Positions 54,739 through 63,368 of a stretch of DNA of 64,000 nucleotides are shown here, in pieces. The stretch is from Meiothermus sp. CFH 77666 (GTDB taxonomy: Bacteria > Deinococcota > Deinococci > Deinococcales > Thermaceae). Position 1 is the stretch's first letter, and the number at the start of each line of letters is the position of its first letter. A model generated the notes under the pieces. It was not told the DNA's origin, searched no databases, and saw only the letters and a list, made by a program, of their open reading frames with translations. The stretch lies in contig NZ_JAGDFV010000014.1 of NCBI RefSeq assembly GCF_017497985.1, forward strand, positions 23,986 through 87,985, read 5' to 3'. The translations under genes were made by a program, and so were the position numbers.

Positions 54739-55757
54739 CGTACCTCCCGCCGGGTGAGCATCAGCCACAGAAAAAATGGAGCTCCCAGCAAAGCGGTGAT
54801 CACCCCTAACGGAACCTCCTGCGGTGCAAAGAGCATCCGCGCGCCCACATCCACCCAGATGGTGAACAGGCCGCCCAGCAAGGCGGCGGTAGGTAGCAGG
54901 CGACGATGGTCGGCCCCGCTCAGAAAACGGGCCATGTGGGGTAGCATCAGCCCGATAAACCCCACCGCACCGGCCACAGCCACGGCCACCGCGGTCAGCA
55001 GCGAGGCCAGCAGGATAAGGCCCAGGCGCAGGCGAGGCACCTCGAGGCCCAGGGTAGTAGCCGTCTCGTCGCCTATGGCGATGGCGTTGAGGGCCCGGCT
55101 AGAGAAAAGCAATGCCAGGGTGCAAAGCAAAAGCACAAGACTGGGTAACCCCAAATCGCGCCACTGGCTGCCCGAAAGGCTGCCAAGCAGCCAGGACAGG
55201 GCCGCCCGGGCCAGCTCGCGTTCTCCGGTCAGGGTGATCAGGCTGGTCAACCCTGAGAACAGATAAGCCACGGCCACGCCGGCCAGAATGAGCCGGGTCG
55301 GGCTCATCTGTCCCCCCAGGCGGGCCAGCGCCAAGACCAGCCCCAGGCTGGCCAGGGAACCCACAAAGGCCCCGATGGAGACGCCATATAGCCCGGCAAA
55401 CCCCAACCAGCCGGTGGCCAGGGCCAGCACCGCCCCGGTGGAGGCGCCGCCGCTCACGCCCAGCAGGTAGGGGTCGGCCAGGGGATTGCGTACCAGGGCC
55501 TGCATCACCACCCCGGCCACCGCCAGCGAGGCTCCAACCACTACCCCCAGCAAGACCCGGGGAAAGCGCAGGTACCACACGATGTTCTCCTGCGCCGCAC
55601 TCCAGGTGGGCTCGAGGTGCCCCCCCAGCCGGTGCCAGGCGATCCGCCAGACCTCCCCAGCGGCGATGGGCACCGGTCCCAGCATGACCGCCAAGGTTAT
55701 GGAAGACAGCAGTAGCAAGCCCAGCACCAGCATCCAGTGCGTGAAGGAGAACTTCAT
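54735..55757 (-). CDS. btuC: Corrinoid ABC transporter permease 1 (BtuC/FecCD family)
   Basis: A 340-aa permease with about ten transmembrane helices. RFPRVLLGVVVGASLAVAGVVMQALVRNPLADPYLLGVSGGAS (quoted only by its pattern: RNPLADPYLLGVSGGA) is the family signature; the coupling region is ALGLEVPRLRLGLILLASLLT and the end has GFIGLMLPHMARFLSGADHR. It overlaps the binding-protein gene and btuD by ATGA on both sides. Confidence 0.88.
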   Translation of the reverse strand: MKFSFTHWMLVLGLLLLSSITLAVMLGPVPIAAGEVWRIAWHRLGGHLEPTWSAAQENIVWYLRFPRVLLGVVVGASLAVAGVVMQALVRNPLADPYLLGVSGGASTGAVLALATGWLGFAGLYGVSIGAFVGSLASLGLVLALARLGGQMSPTRLILAGVAVAYLFSGLTSLITLTGERELARAALSWLLGSLSGSQWRDLGLPSLVLLLCTLALLFSSRALNAIAIGDETATTLGLEVPRLRLGLILLASLLTAVAVAVAGAVGFIGLMLPHMARFLSGADHRRLLPTAALLGGLFTIWVDVGARMLFAPQEVPLGVITALLGAPFFLWLMLTRREVR

Positions 55758-56689
55758 TGCCTCGGGTAGAGCTTCTCGGAGAGCAGCTTGAGGGCCAGCG
55801 CGTTGCGCACCCCGGGGGTAGTGTAGCTGAAGGGAATGGTGATGAAGCGTTTTTCCCGCACCGCCTTGATGTTAGCGAAGGTGGGATTGGTGGTCAGGTA
55901 GCGAATCTTATCCTCAGCCTTTGACCAGTCCGCTTCGATCACTACAATCACGTCAATTTCCCGCGCCACCACGCTTTCCCAGCTCACCTCGGCCCAGGAG
56001 CCCGGGGCATCGGCAAACACGTTACGCACCCCAAGCTGGCGCATAATCATCCCAGGGGCTCCGCAGCACGCGCCCACGTAAGGCTTATCGGTGCCGCTAT
56101 CGTACCAGAGCACCCGCAGAGGGGTCTGCCCCGCGGCAGCGACCCGCGCCTTCAAACCCTGGCTGCGCATCCGGGCAACCATGGCCCTGGCCCGGCTCTC
56201 CACCCCAAAGATGCGACCAATATCCAGTATTTCCCCGTATACATCCTCAAACGTGGTCTGCCGGGGGCGCAGGCTGCGATCCTCGCAGGCCATGGGGCTG
56301 AGATAGGGTATGATGCCCAGCCTGACCAGCTCGGCGCGGGGGCCCGCGGCGTCCCTGCCGAAGGCGCTGGCGTAGGAACCGTACACGAAGTCGGGCTGAA
56401 CCCCCAGCAGCACCTCACGCGAGGGATACTGCTTGGCCAGCACCGGCACCTTGGCGTAGGCGCTGGCATACTCGGGCAAAATGGCGTCATCGAGGTAGGC
56501 CGTGCCCACCATCCGGTCTTGCAGCCCCAGGGCCAGCAGGATCTCGGTGGCGGCCTGGTTCATGGTCACGGCCCGCTTGGGCGGTGCGCTGATTTTGAGC
56601 TCGAGGCCACAGTTCCTGATGGTCAAGGGTGCCTGGGCCCAGGCCAGCCCGGCCAGGGCCATCATCGTAACGAGCAGTAACCTTTTCAT
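55754..56689 (-). CDS. Corrinoid/metal-chelate ABC binding protein 1
   Basis: A 311-aa helical-backbone binding protein (BtuF/FhuD class). A signal peptide (1-19) is followed by RNCGLELKISAPPKRAVTMNQAATEILLALG. It contains five or more cysteines, including a CCGAPG motif near 190 and PMACEDRS near 135, unusual for BtuF. GTG/ATG choice: ATG 56689 with AGGAGA upstream. It overlaps the ferredoxin gene start by ATGA. The ligand is probably a corrinoid, but cobalt or another chelate is possible. Confidence 0.8.
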   Translation of the reverse strand: MKRLLLVTMMALAGLAWAQAPLTIRNCGLELKISAPPKRAVTMNQAATEILLALGLQDRMVGTAYLDDAILPEYASAYAKVPVLAKQYPSREVLLGVQPDFVYGSYASAFGRDAAGPRAELVRLGIIPYLSPMACEDRSLRPRQTTFEDVYGEILDIGRIFGVESRARAMVARMRSQGLKARVAAAGQTPLRVLWYDSGTDKPYVGACCGAPGMIMRQLGVRNVFADAPGSWAEVSWESVVAREIDVIVVIEADWSKAEDKIRYLTTNPTFANIKAVREKRFITIPFSYTTPGVRNALALKLLSEKLYPRQ

Positions 56690-57069
56690 GCGTTTCTCCT
56701 TTCCAGGGGGATAGATCCAGCTTCTGCAAAGCGCTGGATTTGCTTTTCCATAAGTGACGTAGGTAGGGGAAGCAGCCGCGCCGCTTGTTTGCAACGGGCG
56801 GCCCACTCCGCCAGGGTCTGGTAATCTTCTGGAGTGAGCTCGCCTAACCAAACAGTCGCTGTAGCGGTCAGAACGCAAGCGTTGTTGGCCAGCTCGCAGG
56901 GCCCCAGGCAGTCGCTGAAGCTGATGTGGCAGGCCCGCCAGAGGTACTCCTGCTTCCAACGCGTGAGCAGGGCCTGTTTGGGCACCTCGGCCTGTCCCTT
57001 GCCGCCGCAAACCCCGCCCACGCAGAAAATGATCTGACTCAGGGCAGGGTGCTTGTGGGGTTTTCGCAT
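56686..57069 (-). CDS. Thioredoxin-fold [2Fe-2S] ferredoxin-like protein
   Basis: A 127-aa protein with Cys at 16, 21, 47, 54 and 58 (FCVGGVC and CHISFSDCLGPCELAN). The CLGPC element is shared with the CobN N-terminal domain. No membrane segment. It lies between cobO and the first binding protein, ten bases after cobO. It may deliver electrons for Co(II) to Co(I) reduction ahead of adenosylation by CobO, or serve the chelatase; both are inferences from context. Confidence 0.75.
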   Translation of the reverse strand: MRKPHKHPALSQIIFCVGGVCGGKGQAEVPKQALLTRWKQEYLWRACHISFSDCLGPCELANNACVLTATATVWLGELTPEDYQTLAEWAARCKQAARLLPLPTSLMEKQIQRFAEAGSIPLERRNA

Positions 57070-57079
57070 ATTGGCTCCC

Positions 57080-57643
57080 TCAGTGCTCGATGCCCCGCTG
57101 GGCCGGCACTCCTGCGTCGAAGGCGTGCTTGACCTTCCTCACTTCGCTCACGGTGTCGGCCAGCTCGAGGATCTCCTTCGGCATGCCCCGCCCGGTGAGC
57201 ACCACGTGTGCTTCCCTGGGTTTTTCTTTGAGCGCCAAGAGCACCTCCTCTAAGGGAATCCAGCCATAGCGGATGGGGTAGCTGATCTCGTCCCAGACCA
57301 CCAGGAAGTAGGCGCCAGAAAGCAATTCCGCTCGAGCTTTTTGCCACCCGGCGTAGGCCAGCGCCGCCGACTTCTCTAGGTCTTTGGACTTCCAGCTAAA
57401 CCCGTCGCCCAGGCCCTCAATCGCCACCCCCAGCCGCTCTAAAGCCCGGTGCTCGCCAAAGGCTGCCTGCTCGTGCTTCATGAACTGGAAGACACGGGCC
57501 CGAAAGCCTCGGCCCACCGCCCGCAGCACCAGCCCCAGGGCGGCGGTGGTCTTGCCCTTGCCCTCGCCGGTGTAGACCAGCACCAGCCCCCGCCGCTCCC
57601 CGCTGGGCTTCTGGTAGGGCTTTTCCCGCTTTGGCTCTTCCAC
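57080..57643 (-). CDS. cobO: Corrinoid adenosyltransferase
   Basis: A 187-aa CobA/BtuR-type ATP:cob(I)alamin adenosyltransferase. The P-loop is [20 protein letters not shown], followed by RVFQFMKHE and [37 protein letters not shown] ends the core. AAGGAGG lies eight bases before the GTG at 57643. It makes the adenosyl form of cobyrinic acid a,c-diamide or of salvaged corrinoids. Confidence 0.9.
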   Translation of the reverse strand: MEEPKREKPYQKPSGERRGLVLVYTGEGKGKTTAALGLVLRAVGRGFRARVFQFMKHEQAAFGEHRALERLGVAIEGLGDGFSWKSKDLEKSAALAYAGWQKARAELLSGAYFLVVWDEISYPIRYGWIPLEEVLLALKEKPREAHVVLTGRGMPKEILELADTVSEVRKVKHAFDAGVPAQRGIEH

Positions 57644-57654
57644 CGCTTACCTCC

Positions 57655-58716
57655 TTAGCCCCATTGAAGGCCCCGCCTGGCCCGCCAGAGCAGGTAGAGG
57701 AAAAAGGGCCCCCCCAAAAGGGTGGTGATTACCCCTACGGGCAGCTCGGCGGGCCGCACCACCACCCGCGCGGCCCAGTCGGCCAGGGTGAGGAGCAGAG
57801 CCCCGCCCAGGGCCGAGGCGGGCAGGAGATACCGGTAGTCGCCTCCCACCAGCTGCCGCAAGGCGTGCGGAGCCACAAAGCCCACAAAGCCGATGATGCC
57901 GGCCTGTACCACCGAGAGGGCGGTAAGCAGGGTAGAAAGAGCGATCAGCAGCAGCCGCAGGCTCGAGAGGGGCAGACCCAGGCTGCGGGCGGTCTCCTCG
58001 CCCAGGGAGAGGGCGTTCAGGGCCCGGGCCAGGCCCCACACGATCGGCAAGGCTACAGCGAGTCCCATCGCCAACATTCCTACGCCCCGCCAGCCCATAA
58101 AGCTGAGGCTGCCCAGGGTGTAGCTGAAGACCTCTCGGATGCGGTCGGTATCGAGAAGTAAAATCAGGGTAGAAAGACCGGTAAGCACGCTACCCACCAC
58201 CACCCCGGCCAGAATCAGGTGCAGGCCGCTCTGGGCGCCCCCGGCCAGGGTGAGCGTGAGCACCACCGCCAGCACCGCACCTAAAAAGGCGCCCAGGGCC
58301 GCGGTGGTGGGCAGGCTGGCGAAGAAGAGGCCTGCGCCAAAGCCCGCCAGAAGGCCGCTCAGACTCAGGGTTAGGGTGAAGCCGAAAGAGGCCCCGGCGG
58401 CCACCCCCATCAGGTAGGGGTCGGCCAGGGGGTTGCGAAAAAGGCCCTGATAGGCCGCCCCCGCGAGGCCCAGCGCGGCCCCTACCAGCATGGCCCCCAG
58501 CACCCTGGGCAGGCGCAGCTCGGTGATGATGGGATTTTCGCGCTCGCCCAGCAGGGCCGCCACCACCTCGGTGGGGGGCACGTAGACCGCGCCCTGCCCC
58601 ACCCCCAGCACCAGGGCCAGACCCAGCAGCAGCAAGAGTCCCGCGAAGGTGAGGCCGCGCCTGGCCAGCAGGCCAAAAGACGGCCAGACGGCCGTGGGCT
58701 TTGCCGGCCCCTGCAT
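57655..58716 (-). CDS. btuC: Corrinoid ABC transporter permease 2 (BtuC/FecCD family)
   Basis: A 353-aa permease with about ten transmembrane helices. RNPLADPYLMGVAAGASFGF is the signature, ARSLGLPLSSLRLLLIALSTLLTALSV the coupling region and GFVGFVAPHALRQLVGGDYR the C-terminal part. It lies three bases after the second binding-protein gene and 11 bases before cobO. The operon has no second ATPase, so it probably uses the BtuD at 54738. Confidence 0.88.
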   Translation of the reverse strand: MQGPAKPTAVWPSFGLLARRGLTFAGLLLLLGLALVLGVGQGAVYVPPTEVVAALLGERENPIITELRLPRVLGAMLVGAALGLAGAAYQGLFRNPLADPYLMGVAAGASFGFTLTLSLSGLLAGFGAGLFFASLPTTAALGAFLGAVLAVVLTLTLAGGAQSGLHLILAGVVVGSVLTGLSTLILLLDTDRIREVFSYTLGSLSFMGWRGVGMLAMGLAVALPIVWGLARALNALSLGEETARSLGLPLSSLRLLLIALSTLLTALSVVQAGIIGFVGFVAPHALRQLVGGDYRYLLPASALGGALLLTLADWAARVVVRPAELPVGVITTLLGGPFFLYLLWRARRGLQWG

Positions 58717-58719
58717 AGC

Positions 58720-59586
58720 CTAGCGAAGCTCCGGGTGGAGGCACTCGATCAAAAGTTTGAGCCCCTGCGCCACCCTAGGGCCGGGACGGGAGAGCAGGTC
58801 GGTGGCCTCGCCGCTAAAGGCGCAGATACGGTTCTGCTGCACCGCCGGGAGGCCGGCCCAGCCGGGGCGGTTCTTGATGGCCGCTACCTCGGGGTGGGTG
58901 ACCACGATCACCTGGGGCTTTTGCTGCACCACCAGTTCGGGGCTGATCTTGGGGAAGTTGCCCAGCTCGGCCGGGATGATGTTCTGCCCTCTGGCTTTTT
59001 GGATCAACACGCCGATGAAGGAGCCCGGCCCGGCAGTGTAGGGGGTGGGGTCGATCTCGTAGTAGACCAGGGGGCGTACCCTGGCCTTGACGGCCCGGCT
59101 TTCCAGCGCGAAGACCTCGGTCTGGATGCGGGCTACTAGCCGCTCGGCCTCGGCTCTCAGACCGAGTAGCTCGCCGTAAGCCCGGGCGGTGCGAAAGATG
59201 TCGGCGTAGGTTTGCGGACGCGTGATGTAGACCGGGATACCCGCCCGCTCGAGGGGCTCCACGATGCGGGGCGAGTTCACAATCACCAGATCGGGCTTGA
59301 GCGAGATGATCAGCTCAGGGTTGGGGTTGATGAGGCCCCCCGCCTTGGGCAGGCCCTTCACCCGCTCGGGCCAGTTGGAAAACTGGTCGGTGGCCACAAT
59401 GCGCTTGCAGGCCTCCTCCGAGAGACTGCAGATGGTCTCGGTGGCCGAGGGCAGCATGGTCACGATGCGTTGTGGGGCCTTGGGCAACGTGAGGGTGCGG
59501 CCCTGGTCGTCGGTGACGGTGCGGGGAAACTGGGCAAAAGCAAGGCTCAGGAAAACCGCGGACAGCAGGATAACGATTTGTTTCAT
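58720..59586 (-). CDS. btuF: Cobalamin-binding protein BtuF-like
   Basis: A 288-aa periplasmic binding protein. Signal peptide 1-18 (cut after AFA), then FPRTVTDDQGRTLTLPKAPQRIVTMLPSATE. INPNPELIISLKPDLVI and GVLIQKARGQNII fit BtuF/TroA-fold proteins. ATG 59586 with GGGAG upstream is preferred over ATG 59598. First gene after the riboswitch. Confidence 0.85.
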   Translation of the reverse strand: MKQIVILLSAVFLSLAFAQFPRTVTDDQGRTLTLPKAPQRIVTMLPSATETICSLSEEACKRIVATDQFSNWPERVKGLPKAGGLINPNPELIISLKPDLVIVNSPRIVEPLERAGIPVYITRPQTYADIFRTARAYGELLGLRAEAERLVARIQTEVFALESRAVKARVRPLVYYEIDPTPYTAGPGSFIGVLIQKARGQNIIPAELGNFPKISPELVVQQKPQVIVVTHPEVAAIKNRPGWAGLPAVQQNRICAFSGEATDLLSRPGPRVAQGLKLLIECLHPELR

Positions 59587-59645
59587 TCTGGCTCCCATCC
59601 GCTCGAGCGTTGGATTGCGAACAGAGAACGAGGGAACCCCGTACT

Positions 59646-59689
59646 CTCCCGTCTGGCGCGGGAGTCCTCCTTTGCGGCTCAGGAGGACT
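59646..59689 (-). promoter_or_regulatory. Expression platform of the cobalamin riboswitch
   Basis: Two stems follow the aptamer on the minus strand. AGTCCTCCT pairs perfectly with AGGAGGACT (59681-59689 with 59663-59671), and CTCCCG pairs with CGGGAG (59659-59664 with 59646-59651). They share bases 59663-59664, so they compete at the edge. There is no T tract, and the coding start is about 60 bases on. Confidence 0.55.
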
Positions 59690-59808
59690 TCTCGGCAGGT
59701 ATTCGGGCTTGGGCTGGGAACCCCCAGCGCCTTACCGCTGCGCAACAGCGCCGGATTTTCACCGGACTTCCCCACTTTAAGGCTGGACTACGCGCCCAGC
59801 CACCGAGA
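59690..59808 (-). ncRNA. Cobalamin (AdoCbl-type) riboswitch aptamer
   Basis: On the minus strand the conserved blocks appear in order: TCTCGG (P1, 59803-59808), GGCTGG...CCAGCC stem, AAGTCCGGTGAAAATCCGG, GCGCTGTTGCGCAGCGGTAA, and ATACCTGCC followed by CCGAGA closing P1 (59690-59695). The core differs slightly from the consensus (CTGTTGCGCAGCGG for CTGCCCCGCAACTG), but the B12 box and ACCTGCC are clear. It controls the 13-gene operon running to 43390. Confidence 0.85.
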
Positions 59809-59845
59809 GCGGCTCGAGCTTTCTGGCCCTAGCGGGCCTGGGGTC

Positions 59846-59874
59846 AAGATACCTTTCGTATTCCATTTTTGCAA
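59846..59874 (-). promoter_or_regulatory. Promoter of the cobalamin operon
   Basis: On the minus strand TTGCAA (59869-59874), a 17-base spacer and TATCTT (59846-59851). The start would fall near 59838, about 30 bases before P1 of the riboswitch. Confidence 0.65.
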
Positions 59875-60262
59875 CCCGAAGAACCACACCTTGACTGCTG
59901 ACGATGGTCGGCCAAATGAGGCAAGCGATGACTAATCGAAGGATCGAATCTTGCGCCTTTCGCACCTCCCCTACAGCGCAGGGGAGGTCAGGTGGGGTTG
60001 CTGAACAGCAATTTCGTGCAGCCGGTTGTTTGAGGGGCCTTGCCCAATACCCTACCCACCCTCCCATCGAGGAGGCTTGTCAAACTGCCGCCTGGGCAGG
60101 CTGAACTGGGAAGACTTCCAGAATTCCTCGAGCGTGGATAGACATCTATAACGACGCTGCGATAATGGTCTGAGCTTGCCAAAATTGGCGTCCTCCGGTT
60201 TGTAAATCTTGTATTTTGATGCTGCGCTCTCGTCCCCTGCTCCTCACGGGCGCGGATCTGCT
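59875..60262. other. Gene-free divergent region
   Basis: It separates the B12 operon from the lipoprotein gene. CTCCCCT-ACAGCGC-AGGGGAG (59967-59987) is a clear stem-loop. No ORF here has a recognisable domain. A promoter for the lipoprotein gene is expected near 60190-60240 (A/T-rich TTGTAAATCTTGTATTTT) but cannot be fixed. Confidence 0.35.
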
Positions 60263-62044
60263 ATGCGAAAGTACATCCTGCTACCCCTACTGTTTTTACT
60301 CACCGCCTGTCCCCGGCCTGAAACCTTTGACCTCACCTACAACGGCGAGCCCTACTGTGGTGGCTCCCAGGATCGGAGCATCACCAGCCTGGTGCTCCAG
60401 ATCAAAGGGGAAGGCCATGTAGACCCCGAGTTTCCCCTCGAGGTCACCCGCCGCGCCCTGGTCAAAAAAGGCTTCCGGCCCTCAGAAATCCCCATGCGGA
60501 TGAACTACCAGCAGGCCGTGCTCCCAAACGGCCTGGTGCCCATCGGCACGGCCTACTACCAGGAGTGGAAGCAGGGCATGAGCGAGGAAGACACCCGCCC
60601 CCTGCCGCTCTCGCCCTATAACGCTCCCGCTGCCAACCCCACCCAGGAGGGCCAGCACTGGCGGGCCGGAATGTACATCGGCCTGCTGGATCCCAACACC
60701 ATGCAGATGGTGCGGCAGCGCACCTATAGCTGGTACTTCCGCAGCTACCCCACCGCCATCCTGGCCGGGCCGGACGGCTACATCTACGCCGCAGGCACCA
60801 CCACCGACCTCGCGCCCCTGGGCCAGCCTAGCAACCCCCCTCAGTTCTGTGTGGATGGTAACTACTACTGCATGGAAGCCTTCATCCTGAAGATTGACCC
60901 CGAAACCATGAATGTGCTCTGGGAGAAGCGCCTCGAGCAGATGAACAAGCAGCAAAACATCGGGGCCTACCCAGTAGGCGACAACCTGCCGCTGATGATG
61001 GCCTTCGACACCCAGCGCAACCACCTCCTGGTGGGGGTGGGCAACTTTGGAAGTGCAGCCGGTCGGGTGTTCCGCTTTCAGGCCAGTGATGGAAGTTTTG
61101 TAAAGCTCTTAGCCTTCACCTTCTACCCCAGCTTCCTCTTCTGGCACGACCAGCCGGGCGGCGACCTCTATGTGGCGGGCTATACCAACGCCTACCTGCC
61201 CACCGGGGGCTGGTCGGCCACCGGGCGCATCCCCGCGCGGGGCCTGGCCATACAGCGGCTGGACTCCTGGAGCGGCACCCAGCGCTGGCGGTTCAATCCC
61301 TACGCCAACGAGACCACCCTGCGCATCCTTCCCGATGAAGATAACCACTGGGTGGGCTACGCCATGAACCCGGTGGTTTTCCCCGCACCCGAGGGTGGGA
61401 TCAACTTCAGCATCACCGCCTACGACTACAACCAATACGGCTACCGGGGCATCAAAGACGACCTGACCCCCCGCCCCACCCCGGTTGAGGAGGGCTTCGG
61501 CATCGAGGAGAACGCCGAGCGCTCCTACTACGGGCGGATCTACCCCGACGGCACCTACCGGATGACCACCGAGATCCTCTACCCCGACCCGGCCTTTGCC
61601 GACCAGCCCCTGGCCCGGAAGGTTACCCGCGTCGGCGGGAAGTTCCGCGTCACCTTCCTGGAAAGAAACGGCCAGAGCGTCCCCCTGCTGGGCATCCAGC
61701 CTTTTAGCTGCTTCTACCGGCACCGCATACAATACGACCTCAACAGCAGCCTCAACTTCTTCCTGCCGAGCTACCTAGACCGGGATTACAACACAACCTA
61801 CGGCTACCCCGCCGTCCCCTACCTCCCCCAGCAGTGGACGCCCGGCACCCCGGTAGGCCAGAGCGGGCGCCTCTACCCGATGTGGCTGGAGATCCCCGGC
61901 CACGACTTCAACGCTGCCCACCTGGTCAAGACGCCAAGTGGGTTCATCAGCGTGACTTACTATCACTCGCCCGGCGGTGCCTCCAACGCCATCCCCGATC
62001 TCTACGTTGGCGGCCTCACCATCACCCGCTACCGCTGGAAGTAA
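60263..62044 (+). CDS. Large lipoprotein of unknown function
   Basis: A 593-aa exported lipoprotein. The signal MRKYILLPLLFLLTAC ends in a lipobox with C16. The mature part has repeated segments resembling beta-propeller blades, such as AGPDGYIYAAGTTTDL, ILKIDPETMNVLWEKRL and GGDLYVAGYTN, and several aromatic-rich stretches. Cysteines near 35, 195, 201 and 492 could form disulfides. No family is recognised. ATG 60263 is preferred because the lipoprotein signal begins there; upstream TTG 60209 is unlikely. It is monocistronic. Confidence 0.72.
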   Translation: MRKYILLPLLFLLTACPRPETFDLTYNGEPYCGGSQDRSITSLVLQIKGEGHVDPEFPLEVTRRALVKKGFRPSEIPMRMNYQQAVLPNGLVPIGTAYYQEWKQGMSEEDTRPLPLSPYNAPAANPTQEGQHWRAGMYIGLLDPNTMQMVRQRTYSWYFRSYPTAILAGPDGYIYAAGTTTDLAPLGQPSNPPQFCVDGNYYCMEAFILKIDPETMNVLWEKRLEQMNKQQNIGAYPVGDNLPLMMAFDTQRNHLLVGVGNFGSAAGRVFRFQASDGSFVKLLAFTFYPSFLFWHDQPGGDLYVAGYTNAYLPTGGWSATGRIPARGLAIQRLDSWSGTQRWRFNPYANETTLRILPDEDNHWVGYAMNPVVFPAPEGGINFSITAYDYNQYGYRGIKDDLTPRPTPVEEGFGIEENAERSYYGRIYPDGTYRMTTEILYPDPAFADQPLARKVTRVGGKFRVTFLERNGQSVPLLGIQPFSCFYRHRIQYDLNSSLNFFLPSYLDRDYNTTYGYPAVPYLPQQWTPGTPVGQSGRLYPMWLEIPGHDFNAAHLVKTPSGFISVTYYHSPGGASNAIPDLYVGGLTITRYRWK

Positions 62045-62077
62045 GCCCAGCCGGAGGGGGGGCGCTGCCATCCACAC

Positions 62078-63004
62078 TCAGGCTTTGGGCACTTCGCCCA
62101 CAAAGCCATCGCCCAACGGCAGAGAGCGAATTTCCTCGGGGGTAATCTGGTATCGCTCGGCACACCAGTGGCACAGCACCTCTGCCCCACCGTCTTGTTC
62201 AATCATTTCTTCCCGTTCCTGGGGCGAGAAGTAGACCAGCGCATTCAGGGCCCGTTCGCGGCTACACCGGCAGCGGAACGAAAGCGGGATGTGCCCCTCG
62301 CGGAAGCCCACCACGCTCAGGTCGGTGGGGTCGTAGTCCAGGCCCTCCATCAGGGCCAGCACGGCGCCCTCGAGGCCCCGCTCCTGCAGCAAATCGGTTA
62401 TGCTGGTGCGGCCTTGCAGGTTCTGCTCGAGGCGGGCAATCACCTCCTCGGGGCAGCCCGGCAGCACCTGGATGGCCACACCCCCCGCCACCTGCACCTC
62501 GCCCTCTCCATGCACCCGCACCCCCAGCATCACCGCCGAAGGAATTTGCTCAGACTGCCACAGGTAGCGGGCCAGGTCTTCGGCAATTTCCCCACTCACC
62601 AGCTCCACGCTGGAGCGGTAAAGCTCCTCGTTGGGCAGAAGTCGGTCTACCTTGAGCTCGCCCCGGCCAATGGCCGCCCCCACATCCAGCTTGCCATCCG
62701 CCCGCAGGGGGGGGTGGGCCTGGGGGTTTTTGACGTACCCCCGCACAAATCCATCGGGGGCGGCCTCTACCACCGGCCCTCCCAAGGGGCCATCGCCCAC
62801 AAACTGGAGGCTCACCCGCTCCCTGGGCGTTTTGGAGAGCAAAAAGGTAAGCAGCAAAGCCCCGCTCATGGCCCGGCCCAGCGCCGCCGTGGCGGTGGGG
62901 GAAAGCTTGTGGCGCATGCGAGCTTCTTCGGCAATATCGGTGGTTTCAACGGCCAGCACCCGCAGGTTGCCCAGGGCTGCCAGCCCGCGAATCAAACGAC
63001 CCAT
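62078..63004 (-). CDS. hslO: Redox-regulated chaperone Hsp33
   Basis: A 308-aa holdase chaperone activated by disulfide formation. The C-terminal zinc site is CRC (near 252) and CHWC (near 285), in the expected CxC-X(27-32)-CxxC spacing. GRAMSGALLLTFLL and GPLGGPVVEAAPDGFVRGYV are typical of the N-terminal domain. The ATG at 63004 follows TACAAT by eight bases, a leaderless layout; the in-frame start 11 codons upstream would lie before this -10 box. Confidence 0.92.
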   Translation of the reverse strand: MGRLIRGLAALGNLRVLAVETTDIAEEARMRHKLSPTATAALGRAMSGALLLTFLLSKTPRERVSLQFVGDGPLGGPVVEAAPDGFVRGYVKNPQAHPPLRADGKLDVGAAIGRGELKVDRLLPNEELYRSSVELVSGEIAEDLARYLWQSEQIPSAVMLGVRVHGEGEVQVAGGVAIQVLPGCPEEVIARLEQNLQGRTSITDLLQERGLEGAVLALMEGLDYDPTDLSVVGFREGHIPLSFRCRCSRERALNALVYFSPQEREEMIEQDGGAEVLCHWCAERYQITPEEIRSLPLGDGFVGEVPKA

Positions 63005-63012
63005 AACACCCG

Positions 63013-63018
63013 ATTGTA
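63013..63018 (-). promoter_or_regulatory. -10 box of hslO (leaderless)
   Basis: TACAAT on the minus strand, eight bases before the ATG. No ribosome site lies between. It decides the start codon against the upstream ATG at 63037. Confidence 0.5.
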
Positions 63019-63155
63019 GCAGCCGTGCCCGCGGCAAAAGGGTGTTGGTTCAGGGTTTCACCGCGCTCAATTTTTTCAGCTTTCCTAAATCGGGTTTATG
63101 AGGCCCGATTACCGAACCAGTAAAGTACCAGGCCGTGCCGAAATCGTATTGTGAA

Positions 63156-63332
63156 GCATTGCTCTCAGGCTTTTCCCCTTTCCCTCTCCCCTTGCGGGAG
63201 AGGGTGGCGACAGCGCAGGTCAGTTTGGTGCTCCTTTTGCCAGATGAAACAACTCTGGCGGTAACCGCTGTCGCCGGGTGAGGGGTTGAAACGACGATGC
63301 CCAGGCAAATGATAAGAGCCTGGCATTGCTCT
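63156..63332. mobile_element. MITE-like element R2, copy 2, with perfect 10-bp target duplication
   Basis: The element is 63166-63322 (157 bp), flanked by the identical 10-mer GCATTGCTCT at 63156-63165 and 63323-63332. Ends CAGGCTTTT and, read on the other strand, CAGGCTCTT are inverted repeats with one mismatch. The internal pair GGCGACAGCG (63206-63215) / CGCTGTCGCC (63266-63275) closes a hairpin. No ORF. Compared with copy 1 it lacks about seven bases near the left end. The right end lies about 25 bases before the -10 box of the HNH gene. Confidence 0.8.
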
Positions 63333-63355
63333 AGAATCCTCTGACATTTTTCGAG

Positions 63356-63361
63356 TATTCT
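63356..63361 (+). promoter_or_regulatory. -10 box of the HNH gene (leaderless)
   Basis: TATTCT, seven bases before the GTG at 63369, with no Shine-Dalgarno. The -35 position (63333-63338) is AGAATC, just outside the R2 target duplication. Confidence 0.45.
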
Positions 63362-63368
63362 GTAAACT

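Noticed and set aside
59777..60104. Short ORFs on both strands upstream of the lipoprotein gene
   Set aside because: They overlap the riboswitch promoter or hairpins and have no domain or ribosome site.
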